Origin: JBOGOC01 sp050747525
GTDB taxonomy: Bacteria; Acidobacteriota; Polarisedimenticolia; JACPZX01; DASXTC01
NCBI GenBank assembly: GCA_050747525.1
Contig: JBOGOC010000036.1
Span: 1 to 64,000, forward strand
DNA length: 64,000 nt
Direction: 5' to 3'
Positions 42,698 to 50,786 of the stretch are shown here, one piece after another; position 1 is the first letter of the stretch; every line of letters starts with the position of its first letter. The notes below the pieces were generated by a model. That model had not been told where the DNA came from. It did not search any database and saw only the letters and a list, made by a program, of their open reading frames with translations. Position numbers and translations under genes: made by a program.

Positions 42698-43921
42698 CAC
42701 CGGCACACCGAGCCGCTCATAGGCCGCGAGGACATCCTGCGCGAGCCGGCCGCGCGAGAAGCGCGTGAGCGCGCTCTCCCGGGCCCGGCTTCCCAGCTTC
42801 TCTCTCAGGCCGGCGTCTGATGCCAGCGCCGCCATGGCGCGGGCCAGGTCGGCGGCATCTCCCGGCGCGAATCCAAGCGCGTCGTGTCCGTCGCGTATCA
42901 GCTCCGCGGCGCCCCCCGCGCGCGACGCAATCACCGCGCGGCCGCAGGCCATCGCCTCCACGATGGTGCGGCCGAAGGGCTCGGGCGAGGTGCTGGCATG
43001 CACCATGACGTCCAGGGATCGGTAGATGGGAACGATGTCCCGTTGAAAGCCCACGAAGCCCACCCGGTCACCGAGGCCCAGCTCCAGGGCCAGGCGCTTC
43101 AGATCCTCGACCGAGTGCTGCGAGCCTCGGGTGCCGTAGATGGGTCCGCCCACGATGTAGAAGCGCGCCGCAAGCCCCGGAGAGACGGCCAGCAGGCGCG
43201 CCGCTGCCTCGAGGAACAGGGCATGCCCTTTCCACAGACCGAACCCTCCGACCAGCCCTACGCGCAGCCGATGCGCCTGCGGGATGCTCAGGCCGGCCTG
43301 CGCATCGAGAAGCTGCGCCTCCGACGGCCCGGGCGAGAACGCGTCCGTATCGATACCGTTGTAGACCACCTCGACGCGGCACCCCAGGCAGGCCCGCGCA
43401 TCCTCCCCGACCGACTCCGAGTTGGCGATGGCTCCCCTCGCGCGGCCGGCCACGCGGCGGAGCGCGGCGCCGGTCACCCGGCGCGCCCCCAAGAAGTCCC
43501 GCACGTGCCAGACCACGGGCATCGTGCGTCCCACGGCCAGGGCGGACAGCATGTGTGACTTGTTGTCGTTGGAGTGGACGATGGTGGGGCCGATGTCGAG
43601 GAGGGCCTTGCGCAGCTTCCGGACCTGGCTCCACAGGTCCGGCGCGGCCCTCGCCAGGATCGCGGCCGCGCGCAGAGCTCCTCCCACCCTCGACGCGCCG
43701 CTCAGGGCGCTGTCCCCCGCCCGGGCCATGCTCCGCGGCTGCGGAAGGTGGCGCACGGCCACTCCCATCCGGCCGGCTTCCCGGCCCAGGGGCCCCTCGC
43801 TTCCGGCGAGCAGGATCAAATCCAGGCGCGGATCGGCCGCACGCATCGACGCCATGAGGTCGAGCAGACTGCGCTCCGCCCCGCCGAGCTCGGACGCCTG
43901 ATGCACGAAGACGATCTTCAC
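42683..43921 (-). CDS. GT4 family glycosyltransferase
   Basis: The 412-residue protein has the GT-B/GT4 pattern. The N-terminus is KIVFVHQASELGGAERSLLDLMASM (acceptor-side GG-ERS loop). The middle has NSESVGEDARACLGCRVEVVYNGIDTDAFSPG. The C-terminal domain has RVGLVGGFGLWKGHALFLEAAARL and SPEPFGRTIVEAMACGRAVIASRAGGAAELI, the E-x7-E nucleotide-sugar motif. It acts on the lipid-linked glycan in the cytoplasm. It overlaps the upstream GT gene by 4 bp and is the last gene of the minus-strand polysaccharide operon that starts with the Wza-like gene. Confidence 0.88.
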   Translation of the reverse strand: MKIVFVHQASELGGAERSLLDLMASMRAADPRLDLILLAGSEGPLGREAGRMGVAVRHLPQPRSMARAGDSALSGASRVGGALRAAAILARAAPDLWSQVRKLRKALLDIGPTIVHSNDNKSHMLSALAVGRTMPVVWHVRDFLGARRVTGAALRRVAGRARGAIANSESVGEDARACLGCRVEVVYNGIDTDAFSPGPSEAQLLDAQAGLSIPQAHRLRVGLVGGFGLWKGHALFLEAAARLLAVSPGLAARFYIVGGPIYGTRGSQHSVEDLKRLALELGLGDRVGFVGFQRDIVPIYRSLDVMVHASTSPEPFGRTIVEAMACGRAVIASRAGGAAELIRDGHDALGFAPGDAADLARAMAALASDAGLREKLGSRARESALTRFSRGRLAQDVLAAYERLGVPVSAAQ

Positions 43922-45153
43922 CCCGCCGTCTCCATCAGCGGCTCGAGCAGCCTCTCGTACTCGACCGCCACTCGATCCCAGGTGCGGGCCGACGCCGTCT
44001 CCAGCGCTTGCCGGCCCATCCTCCGGCGAAGATCCGCGTCGGCCGCCAGGTCCTGGAGGGCGCGCGCGATCTCCTGGTGGTCGGCCGGGTCGCGCAGGAG
44101 CAGGCCACTCTCGCCGTGGCGGATCAGCTCGGCGGCGCCCGCGTCGTGGGACACGATGGCGGGGAGTCCGCAGGCCATCGCCTCGAGCACCACCAGGCCG
44201 AAGGGCTCGTACAGCGTCGGCAGGAGGAAGACGTCGCTGGCGCGGTAGAGCGGCGCGATCTGGCGTGTGTGCGGCAGCAGCTTCACCTGATCCGCGATCC
44301 CCAGGGAGCGCGCCCGGCTCATGAATCGCTCGGGGTTGCCCCCGCCGACCGCGACCAGGCGTATGCGTGCACGGACCAATGCCTCCATCGCGCCCAGCGC
44401 CTCGAGCGCGGGCGCGAGCCCCTTGCGATCGTACGCTCCCACCAGCAGCACCACCATGTCGCCATCGTCCGCACCCCAGGAACGCCGCAGGTCGGCGACG
44501 ACGCGACGATCTTCCTCGCCCATGGGGTGGAACACCTCCGTGTCGACCCCATGATGGATGACGTGCACCTGCTCGCGAAGGCCGAGGTGCTCCTCGAGCT
44601 CGCGCGCCACGATGTGTGACACGGCCACGAAGGTCCTGCCCGGCCTGAAGGCGATCCTTTCAGTCAGCACGCTCACGATGAGGACGAGCTCGTTGTAGGC
44701 GCGCAGGAAGGGCACGGCGAGCCCGCGCGCCGACGCGGCCCGGACCGGCAGGCGCAGGTGATCGGGAAGCGTAGCGCGCTTCGCCTTCCACGCGGCATGG
44801 ACGAAGTGCACCTGGATCACGTCGCTCACCTGCGTGCAGGCCCCGGCCGCGTGGATGAGGGCGCCCGTCCGGCCGCGACGCCGCCGGAGGAGCTTCCAGC
44901 TGGTGACGGCGTGGAAGTAGAGGAAGCGCGGCAGCTCCGGCCCTCGCGGGCGGAACCGGACCCTGCGGAACCTGACGTCCCCCCATCCGCCGCAAGTCAG
45001 CGAGGGATCGTCCAGACGGTACGCATGGACATCCACCGGCCATCGCCGGCTGAGCCGCCTGGCCACCTCGAGGGTGCAGCGTTCCATCCCCCCCCAGGTG
45101 TTGAGATCGTGGATCACGAACGCCAGCCGCCGGGCGGGCCGTGGGTTGCTCAC
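43918..45153 (-). CDS. GT4 family glycosyltransferase
   Basis: The 411-residue protein begins RLAFVIHDLNTWGGMERCTLEVARRLSRR (GG-x-E-R loop). It continues with FVAVSHIVARELEEHLGLREQVHVIHHGVDTEVFHP and VVLLVGAYDRKGLAPALEAL. The sugar-nucleotide motif is YEPFGLVVLEAMACGLPAIVSHDAGAAELI. I set the start at GTG 45153 because it overlaps the upstream stop as GTGA; the much longer open frame upstream is an Arg/Pro-rich shadow of the membrane protein gene. Donor and acceptor are unknown. Confidence 0.87.
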   Translation of the reverse strand: MSNPRPARRLAFVIHDLNTWGGMERCTLEVARRLSRRWPVDVHAYRLDDPSLTCGGWGDVRFRRVRFRPRGPELPRFLYFHAVTSWKLLRRRRGRTGALIHAAGACTQVSDVIQVHFVHAAWKAKRATLPDHLRLPVRAASARGLAVPFLRAYNELVLIVSVLTERIAFRPGRTFVAVSHIVARELEEHLGLREQVHVIHHGVDTEVFHPMGEEDRRVVADLRRSWGADDGDMVVLLVGAYDRKGLAPALEALGAMEALVRARIRLVAVGGGNPERFMSRARSLGIADQVKLLPHTRQIAPLYRASDVFLLPTLYEPFGLVVLEAMACGLPAIVSHDAGAAELIRHGESGLLLRDPADHQEIARALQDLAADADLRRRMGRQALETASARTWDRVAVEYERLLEPLMETAG

Positions 45154-46388
45154 GCAGCCCGGTCCACGGCAGGACGGGCCCCGGAGCGCCTGATCGCCAG
45201 CAGCCACGCCGCGGCGAAGGCTGCGAAGGACGCCGCCCGGATCAGGTACGCGAGACGCACGATCGGCAGCGGAGAGTAGGGCGGAACGCCCAGCCCCAGC
45301 GTGGTGCGTCGCAGGTACTGAAAGATGAGCTGGCAGGCGAAGAGGAAGGTGATCGTCCAGCCCCGCCTCGGCACCTCGCTCAGGCGGTCGCGAATCCGCT
45401 CGGTGGAGAGGAGCACCAGGACGGGCATGCAGAGGATCACGAGCCGCCCCACCGACGTGCCGATCAGAGTCTGCCCGAAGGCCGCCATGACGAACATCAG
45501 CCGGTGCGGGTGCCGCCGGAACCAGGCGATCGTGCCGACCACCGGCGAGAGAAGCGGCACGAGGATGAGCGGACCCCACGGGTCCACGAGCGCGTCCATC
45601 ATCCAGGACGGGAGGCTGGACAGTCGCACGCGGATCATCTCGAGGACGATCTTCACGGGACTGTAGGGTTGGGGGAAGTCGGTCACCTGGCTCGGGTCGG
45701 CGGCGATCCAGAGCCGGATCAGCGCCAGCGTGGCGATCACCGGCAGCACGGTCACGAGGCCGGGCCAGAGCCGCCTCCCGACCCCGCCCTGCGTCCGTGT
45801 CCACCCGTACACCGCCACGGCCGCGGCGACGGCGAGGGTGCTCTCCTTGTTGGCGGCGCCCACGATCAGCAGGGGCACGAGAACCGCCAGGCGCCGGGGG
45901 AGGCTCCACGACTCACGCTCGATGACGAGCATTCCGAGCACCCCCACCAGAAGCGACACCGCGTCCACCATGATGTAGCCCCAGACCAGGTACCCCGCCG
46001 CCCAGAAGCACGAGAAATGCCCCGCCTGGGCGAAGAGGCTCCATCCACGGGACAGCCCAGCCTGACGCGCGTAGGCGTACAGGGCCAGGGAGGTGCCCAG
46101 CAGAGCGGCCGCATTGATCAGGAAGAAAGCCAGGGGAGCCTGGCACGGCATGAGCCCGGCGAGCCAGGGCGTCAGGAGGCGCCAGCAGAACGGCGGAGTG
46201 GAGGCCTGACCGCTCACGCCCGGCCCCTCCCGTGCCATGGCCAGATAGGCCATGTGATCGTAGTGCACGTAAGACGGATGATCGTAGGGCATGAAGCCGT
46301 GAATGGACATCACGGCGGTGATCAGCGCGAAGCCGGCCACGGCCACCAGGATCGCGGCACCCGGGCCTGCCGGCAGGCGACGACTCAC
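45150..46388 (-). CDS. Polytopic membrane protein of the polysaccharide operon
   Basis: The 412-residue protein has about ten hydrophobic helices. The loop after helix 1 carries MPYDHPSYVHYDHMAYLAMAREGPG and PPFCWRLLTPWLAGLMP, reminiscent of GT-C glycosyltransferases, with Asp/His-rich first loops. Later segments include ANKESTLAVAAAVAVYGW, another GT-C-like block. I do not recognise an exact family; a polyprenyl-phosphate-dependent sugar or other transfer on the periplasmic side is plausible. It is coupled to the downstream GT gene by a 4-bp overlap and follows the Wzy-like gene by 16 bp. Confidence 0.65.
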   Translation of the reverse strand: MSRRLPAGPGAAILVAVAGFALITAVMSIHGFMPYDHPSYVHYDHMAYLAMAREGPGVSGQASTPPFCWRLLTPWLAGLMPCQAPLAFFLINAAALLGTSLALYAYARQAGLSRGWSLFAQAGHFSCFWAAGYLVWGYIMVDAVSLLVGVLGMLVIERESWSLPRRLAVLVPLLIVGAANKESTLAVAAAVAVYGWTRTQGGVGRRLWPGLVTVLPVIATLALIRLWIAADPSQVTDFPQPYSPVKIVLEMIRVRLSSLPSWMMDALVDPWGPLILVPLLSPVVGTIAWFRRHPHRLMFVMAAFGQTLIGTSVGRLVILCMPVLVLLSTERIRDRLSEVPRRGWTITFLFACQLIFQYLRRTTLGLGVPPYSPLPIVRLAYLIRAASFAAFAAAWLLAIRRSGARPAVDRAA

Positions 46389-46404
46389 GAGGGCTCCCCG
46401 GCCG

Positions 46405-47925
46405 TCATCCTGCCCGCGGTTCTACGAACCCCTTGCCGGCAAGGTCGATGCTCTCCCGCAACATGAAGCCGATGACCAGCCACATGAAGGGCCCGCTGAT
46501 GGTGTCGCGCGGGGCCTGGCCGAACACGGCGCCGAGAAGAAGACCGAAGATCAGTCCCCCCAGGATGCGGTATTCGTAGATGTCGGGCCGCGCCAGGCAG
46601 AGACGCACCACCATGAGCGAGATCTGCACAATCAGGACGGAGAACAGCAGGCCGGCCGCCAATCCGCTTCCGTAGAAGAGCTCGAAGTAATACGAATCGG
46701 CGGCGAACACGCGTCCACCCTCGAACTTGGCGGCGGCCGTGGTCGTGGAGCCGATGCCGTGTCCCACGGGCCCGACGGGTAACCGGGTGAACGCATCCAG
46801 CACCACACTGGTCCAGCTCTCGATCCTGCCCTGGAAGCTCCGCTCCTGCGTGGGGTGCGTGATGCCCGACAAGGTGTGCACGACGTACGGGTTTCTGGAG
46901 AACTGCGAGTCGTACATCTGCTCGGGGTTGTAGGAATAGAGCGTGATATAGATGCCCATGACCACGACGAGCGCGGCCGCTCCACGGGCGAAGACACGCG
47001 TGGCGGTGGTCGTGTTCAGGATCTGCGACATCAGCAGGGCGAAGAGGAGGAGAAGGATGGCGGCACGCACGGAGATCCAGACCATCGCGAAGAGGATGAG
47101 CAGGAAGACGGCGATTGAGACCAGGTTCTTCTTGGATCTCCAGAACGACGTGAACGCCAGGACCCCCGCCACCATCAGGTACTGCGAGTAGTCTCCAGGG
47201 CTGGCGAAGGTGGACATCACGCGCACGTTGTCGCGTCCGAACGTCTTGTAGAAATTCTTGGACTTGGCTTCGTACACTTCTACGGAGTTCAGTCCGAAGA
47301 AATGCTGATACAGGCCGTACAAGGCCGTGATGCCGCCGATGACCAGGACGATGGTCATGAGGCGGCGCATATCCTTTCGCGTCATGAGCAGGCCGAAGAA
47401 GCACCAGGCCATCGGAACCATGAAGAACATCGCGCCGGCGATCCCCACCAGGATGCTCCCCTGAACGGGGTTGACAATCTGCAGCAGGAAGACGCCCATC
47501 AGGAAGACGCACGTCTTGAGGGTGGGACTCCAGGTGAAGTAGTGCAGGAGCCGCTGCCGGTGGAAGATCACCACCCCCATGAACATCGCCAGCGTCACGA
47601 CAGCCGGGAACGTCAGGATGGGATCCCGCGCTTCGAACGCCTGGAAGTTGAGCACCAGGCGCCGGATGAAGTACATGAAGGGAAGGAAGATCAGCAGCAG
47701 GAAGACACCCCGACGCGGCGTCAGGCAGAAGAGCCCCAGCACCGCCATGAGGATCAGGGTCACGGCGCGCACCTGACCCTGCGCGAGCAGCACCGAGATG
47801 GCGAGGCCCAGCCCGAGCATGCCGGCGGCAACGATGAACAGCGTGGCGCGCGAACCCAGGCCGCCGATCCCCGTCCCGGGGACTCTGAGCTCGAACGGCT
47901 GCGGCGACGTCGGTGTGTTGGCCAT
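46405..47925 (-). CDS. O-antigen ligase/polymerase (Wzy/WaaL-like) membrane protein
   Basis: The 506-residue protein has about 12 membrane helices. The large periplasmic loop after the central helices (~330-430) contains GRIESWTSVVLDAFTRLPVGPVGHGIGSTT and ADSYYFELFYGSGLAAGLLF. R-x-x-x-W and the GHGIGS...D-x-x-Y pattern are typical of the Wzy_C/O-antigen ligase family, which polymerises or ligates lipid-linked glycans at the periplasmic face. ATG 47925 overlaps the GT stop (TGATG); a GTG one codon earlier is possible. With Wzx, Wza and Wzc homologues it completes a Wzx/Wzy-type pathway. Confidence 0.85.
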   Translation of the reverse strand: MANTPTSPQPFELRVPGTGIGGLGSRATLFIVAAGMLGLGLAISVLLAQGQVRAVTLILMAVLGLFCLTPRRGVFLLLIFLPFMYFIRRLVLNFQAFEARDPILTFPAVVTLAMFMGVVIFHRQRLLHYFTWSPTLKTCVFLMGVFLLQIVNPVQGSILVGIAGAMFFMVPMAWCFFGLLMTRKDMRRLMTIVLVIGGITALYGLYQHFFGLNSVEVYEAKSKNFYKTFGRDNVRVMSTFASPGDYSQYLMVAGVLAFTSFWRSKKNLVSIAVFLLILFAMVWISVRAAILLLLFALLMSQILNTTTATRVFARGAAALVVVMGIYITLYSYNPEQMYDSQFSRNPYVVHTLSGITHPTQERSFQGRIESWTSVVLDAFTRLPVGPVGHGIGSTTTAAAKFEGGRVFAADSYYFELFYGSGLAAGLLFSVLIVQISLMVVRLCLARPDIYEYRILGGLIFGLLLGAVFGQAPRDTISGPFMWLVIGFMLRESIDLAGKGFVEPRAG

Positions 47926-49136
47926 CACTCACCCTGAAGCGTCACGGGGCCGGCAACCGCGTGGCGCCGGGGAGAGCGCCGGGATATCACGTCGTCGTAC
48001 AGAGCCATGCTGTCGCGGATCATGATCTCGCGGGAAAACAGCTCCTCGGCCCTGCGCCGGGCGGCCTCGCCGAAACGATGGCACAGCTCCGCGTCGCCGA
48101 ACAGCCTTCTCATGGCGGCCGCGAGGGCTTCGTGGTCCCCCGGCTCCACCACCAGGCCGGTCCGGCCGTCCGCATTGACCCACGGGACTCCCGAATCGAT
48201 GTTGGTGCAGATGATCGGACGGCTGGCCGCCATGGCCTCCACCTGGACCAGTCCGAAAGCTTCGCTGCGGTGAGTGGCGGGCAGCACGAGGAAGCTGCCC
48301 GCGTGGCAGGCCGCCACCTTCTCCTCGTGGGGCACGGAGCCCAGGAAACGGACACGGGTGTCCAGACCCAGATGGTGGCACAGATCTTCGAGCGTCCGCC
48401 GCATCGGTCCATCCCCCACGATCAGGAGCCGTGCATCCGGCACCAGCGCCATGGCCCGCAGCAGGACATTCACGCCTTTGTAGTACACCAGGCGCCCCAC
48501 GAAGACCGCGATGCGATCTCCATGCTCGGCGCGAAGCCGGATCGCTGCCTGCCTGGCGGCCGGGGTGAGATCCATCTCCTCCAGGTCGATCCCGTGGGGG
48601 ATGATGGCACATCGATCCGCGTGATGCCTCAGCACTGGCGAGCTCTCCAGATACCGCCTCGTGAACACGATGACCCGATCGGCGCGCCCGAGGACACGGT
48701 GCAGGACGACGCGGTTCAGGCGTCCGAGCAGCTTCTGCCGGACCACATCGCTGTGATAGGTGACCACCAGGGGCGTGCTCCGCGGAAGGGAGAGACAGGC
48801 CAGCTCACCGACGGGGTTCGGAACGTGCAGGTGGACGATGTCCGCGCCGCGCAACCTCCTGAAGGCGCCCAGGAACGAAGGGGCGATCTCGGTCGAGAAG
48901 ACCTGTCCCAGGCTTCCCGCCCGCACGACCCTGACGCCGTCCTGGACCTCCCGCCGGGTGCCCCGCTCCGTGTTGAACACCAGCGCCGTGACCTCGTAGT
49001 GGGCCGACAGGCCGGAGCAGAGAGACGCGACGTGGTTCTCGATCCCTCCCTCCACGGGAGGATAGTACTTGCCCACGTGGAGGACCGAGCGGCGCGAGGC
49101 TTCGTTCACTTGGAGAGGAGAAAAGGCCCGATGCAC
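47925..49136 (-). CDS. GT4 family glycosyltransferase
   Basis: The 403-residue protein has N-terminal SVLHVGKYYPPVEGGIENHVASLCSGLS (GG-IE-H loop), then VVTYHSDVVRQKLLGRL, CAIIPHGIDLEEMDL, and IAVFVGRLVYYKGVNVLLRAMALVPDARLLIVGDGP. The donor site motif is SEAFGLVQVEAMAASRPIICTNIDSGVPWV. This resembles mannosyl- or rhamnosyltransferases of capsule clusters. The start codon GTG 49136 lies inside the preceding carbamoyltransferase remnant (31-bp overlap), without a good ribosome binding site, so the real start may differ slightly. Confidence 0.87.
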   Translation of the reverse strand: MHRAFSPLQVNEASRRSVLHVGKYYPPVEGGIENHVASLCSGLSAHYEVTALVFNTERGTRREVQDGVRVVRAGSLGQVFSTEIAPSFLGAFRRLRGADIVHLHVPNPVGELACLSLPRSTPLVVTYHSDVVRQKLLGRLNRVVLHRVLGRADRVIVFTRRYLESSPVLRHHADRCAIIPHGIDLEEMDLTPAARQAAIRLRAEHGDRIAVFVGRLVYYKGVNVLLRAMALVPDARLLIVGDGPMRRTLEDLCHHLGLDTRVRFLGSVPHEEKVAACHAGSFLVLPATHRSEAFGLVQVEAMAASRPIICTNIDSGVPWVNADGRTGLVVEPGDHEALAAAMRRLFGDAELCHRFGEAARRRAEELFSREIMIRDSMALYDDVISRRSPRRHAVAGPVTLQGE

Positions 49137-49225
49137 AGCATGTCCAGACCCGAGGAGAAGAAGGTCACCACCGCGTCCTGAGCCGAAGAGTCGTGATCGT
49201 AGTAGTTCAGGCCGAGGACGCGCAC
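49106..49225 (-). pseudogene. NodU-type carbamoyltransferase, internal deletion remnant
   Basis: A 39-codon frame (GTG 49225 to TGA 49106) starts 4 bp after the stop of the Wza-like gene. Its first 15 residues read VRVLGLNYYDHDSSA, the classic start of NodU/CmcH carbamoyltransferases (xVLGLxxxxHDSSA). The last ~23 residues, DAVVTFFSSGLDMLCIGPFLLSK, match the classic end of the same family (DAxxxFxxTxMDxLVxxxFLLxK). The roughly 500-residue body in between is missing, and the frame is preserved across the junction. It is almost certainly non-functional. Confidence 0.6.
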
Positions 49226-49229
49226 GGCC

Positions 49230-50267
49230 CTAGGGATTGACCTGGTCGGTCACGATGACGCCCTGCACGATCGGGGCGATCGTGAGCAGGATCTGCTGCA
49301 GGACCTCGTTGAACTTGCCGCGTCCGCTCAGACCGACGTACACGATGTCCCCCGGCTTCACCAGGATGTTCTGGGTGAGGTCCCCCCCGACGAGCTTCTT
49401 CGCGTCGACGGTGGCGATGCTGGGGTTCTTGAGGCCGCCTCTCACCACGATGACCCGATCCTTGGCCGCGTACTTTTCCAGTCCGCCGGCCCGCGCGATC
49501 GCCTGGATGATGGGGATCGGCTCCTGGGTTTCCACAGCCGCGTTCTGACCGAACTCACCCAGCACGTAGATGTAGCGCTCCACGTTCTCCGGGATGTAGA
49601 TGGTATCCCGGTCTCTGAGTCGGATGTTGCGGGTGTGGTTGCCGCGGACCAGATCCTTGAAGTCGGTGGAGACGATCTGGTTGCCCCTCATCACGTAGGC
49701 GTTCTCGAGGGAGGCCTTGTCGGTCACCAGTCCCGCCTTGTACAGAGCGTCCAGCAGGGTCCCTTCGCGGCCCGTGAGGTTGAGAATCCCCGGAGCCTTC
49801 ACCTCGCCGCCGATGTAGATCTTCTTCTGCGCGAATTCCTTGGCGATGATGGTGACCTGGGGCGAGCGAAGGTACTGCGATATCCGCTTGGTGATGTCCT
49901 GCCTGACCTCCTCCACCGTGCGGCCGAAGGCCTGCACATCGCCCACGAAGGCATAGGAGATCATCCCGTCGGGACGGACCGTCACGTCGACGTGCTGAAG
50001 GTCATCCTCGCCGTAGATGGAGATGTCGAGCACGTCCTCGATGTCGAGCTTGTAGGGAGCAAGCTCCGTCCCTCCCGCCGGCTCTCCTTCCACCACGATC
50101 CCTTCTTCAGGCGGGACCTGGACGAAGGCGGGTTGGACGAAAGTGCCATCGGTGGGGACGGTCACGGGAGCGTGTGCCGGCGCGGCCGAGCGCGCGGCGC
50201 AGGCCGTGCAGGCGAGATAGGACACGAAGATCAGGGCAGCCCCGAGGCGCCCGCCGAGGACGGTCAT
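49230..50267 (-). CDS. Wza-like polysaccharide export protein (SLBB)
   Basis: The ~345-residue protein has a signal sequence (MTVLGGRLGAALIFVSYLACTACAARS) with Cys residues that may be lipidated, though the lipobox is not ideal. It is followed by the Poly_export domain, YKLDIEDVLDISIYGEDDLQHVDVTVRPDGMISYAFVGDVQAFGRTVEEVRQDI. Two SLBB domains come next, KKIYIGGEVKAPGILNLTGREGTLLDAL and RYIYVLGEFGQNAAVE...PIIQAIARAGGL. A hydrophobic C-terminal segment (LQQILLTIAPIVQGVIV) may span the outer membrane as in Wza. ATG 50267 begins the signal; GTG 50282 is an alternative too close to the AGGAG. It is the first gene of the minus-strand operon. Confidence 0.9.
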   Translation of the reverse strand: MTVLGGRLGAALIFVSYLACTACAARSAAPAHAPVTVPTDGTFVQPAFVQVPPEEGIVVEGEPAGGTELAPYKLDIEDVLDISIYGEDDLQHVDVTVRPDGMISYAFVGDVQAFGRTVEEVRQDITKRISQYLRSPQVTIIAKEFAQKKIYIGGEVKAPGILNLTGREGTLLDALYKAGLVTDKASLENAYVMRGNQIVSTDFKDLVRGNHTRNIRLRDRDTIYIPENVERYIYVLGEFGQNAAVETQEPIPIIQAIARAGGLEKYAAKDRVIVVRGGLKNPSIATVDAKKLVGGDLTQNILVKPGDIVYVGLSGRGKFNEVLQQILLTIAPIVQGVIVTDQVNP

Positions 50268-50277
50268 GGACGGCTTA

Positions 50278-50294
50278 CACACTCCTGTTGTGTG
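50278..50294 (-). promoter_or_regulatory. Leader hairpin enclosing the ribosome binding site of the export gene
   Basis: In the minus-strand transcript CACAC (50290-50294) pairs with GTGTG (50278-50282) around a 7-nt loop, AACAGGA. The loop holds the only Shine-Dalgarno-like sequence before the Wza-like gene. It may modulate translation start. Confidence 0.35.
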
Positions 50295-50309
50295 AAGTGA
50301 AAGCGCCTA

Positions 50310-50337
50310 AGTATACCGGGAGGGGCCGAAAAGACAA
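50310..50337 (-). promoter_or_regulatory. Promoter of the Wza-like polysaccharide operon
   Basis: On the minus strand TTGTCT (50332-50337) and TATACT (50310-50315) are 16 bp apart, about 40-50 bp upstream of the first gene. This would drive the export gene, the remnant, two-plus GT genes and the Wzy-like gene. Confidence 0.55.
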
Positions 50338-50377
50338 GCCCGGTCAGGTTTTGACGATTCCAGGGGAAACGGGGGGC

Positions 50378-50581
50378 TCAGTGATCCGTCTTGAGGATCT
50401 TGGGAGAGGCCTTGATGATGAAGACTTCGCGCGTGCCGTCCTCGCGCACCTTCTCGACCCGGTGCAGGACGATCCGCTCGTCGTCCTTGTACGCGATGAG
50501 GGAGTTGACCTTGATCGGGTCGCTGGCGCGGGAGCGCCGGCTGCTGGTCAGAGGGAGCATCTTCCAGTTGCCGATCTTCAT
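50378..50581 (-). CDS. Small hypothetical protein, 67 aa
   Basis: I do not recognise a family. The 67-residue protein (pI basic) starts MKIGNWKMLPLTSSRRSRA and has a strand pattern in IKVNSLIAYKDDERIVLHRVEKVREDGTREVFIIKA, suggesting a small beta-sheet fold. AGGAGG lies 8 bp upstream of ATG 50581 and a promoter-like pair lies at 50642-50670, so I regard it as a real gene. It is located just upstream of the Wza-like operon and divergent from a GT gene. Confidence 0.6.
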   Translation of the reverse strand: MKIGNWKMLPLTSSRRSRASDPIKVNSLIAYKDDERIVLHRVEKVREDGTREVFIIKASPKILKTDH

Positions 50582-50641
50582 GGCCCGAACCTCCTCGAAA
50601 CCGAATCGATGATGACGCCCTTCTTCACGATGACGCCGTGA

Positions 50642-50670
50642 ATATTACATCCACCCCTCCGGCGAGGCAA
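50642..50670 (-). promoter_or_regulatory. Possible promoter of the 67-aa gene
   Basis: On the minus strand TTGCCT (50665-50670) and TAATAT (50642-50647) are 17 bp apart. Both hexamers match the consensus at four of six positions. Confidence 0.35.
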
Positions 50671-50786
50671 GACCGGACTGGCCCGACGGCTCGCCTTGTG
50701 ATGGGCTGCCCCAACATGCCAGAATGCCCCGCGGGTGGGGGGTTTCATTGAGCGGGTAGTTCCACACGTTCGGCTTCGGGGATCGC

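Noticed and set aside
45154..45909. Upstream extension of the GT4 gene
   Set aside because: Arg/Pro-rich sequence overlapping the membrane protein gene; GTG 45153 gives a normal GT4 start.
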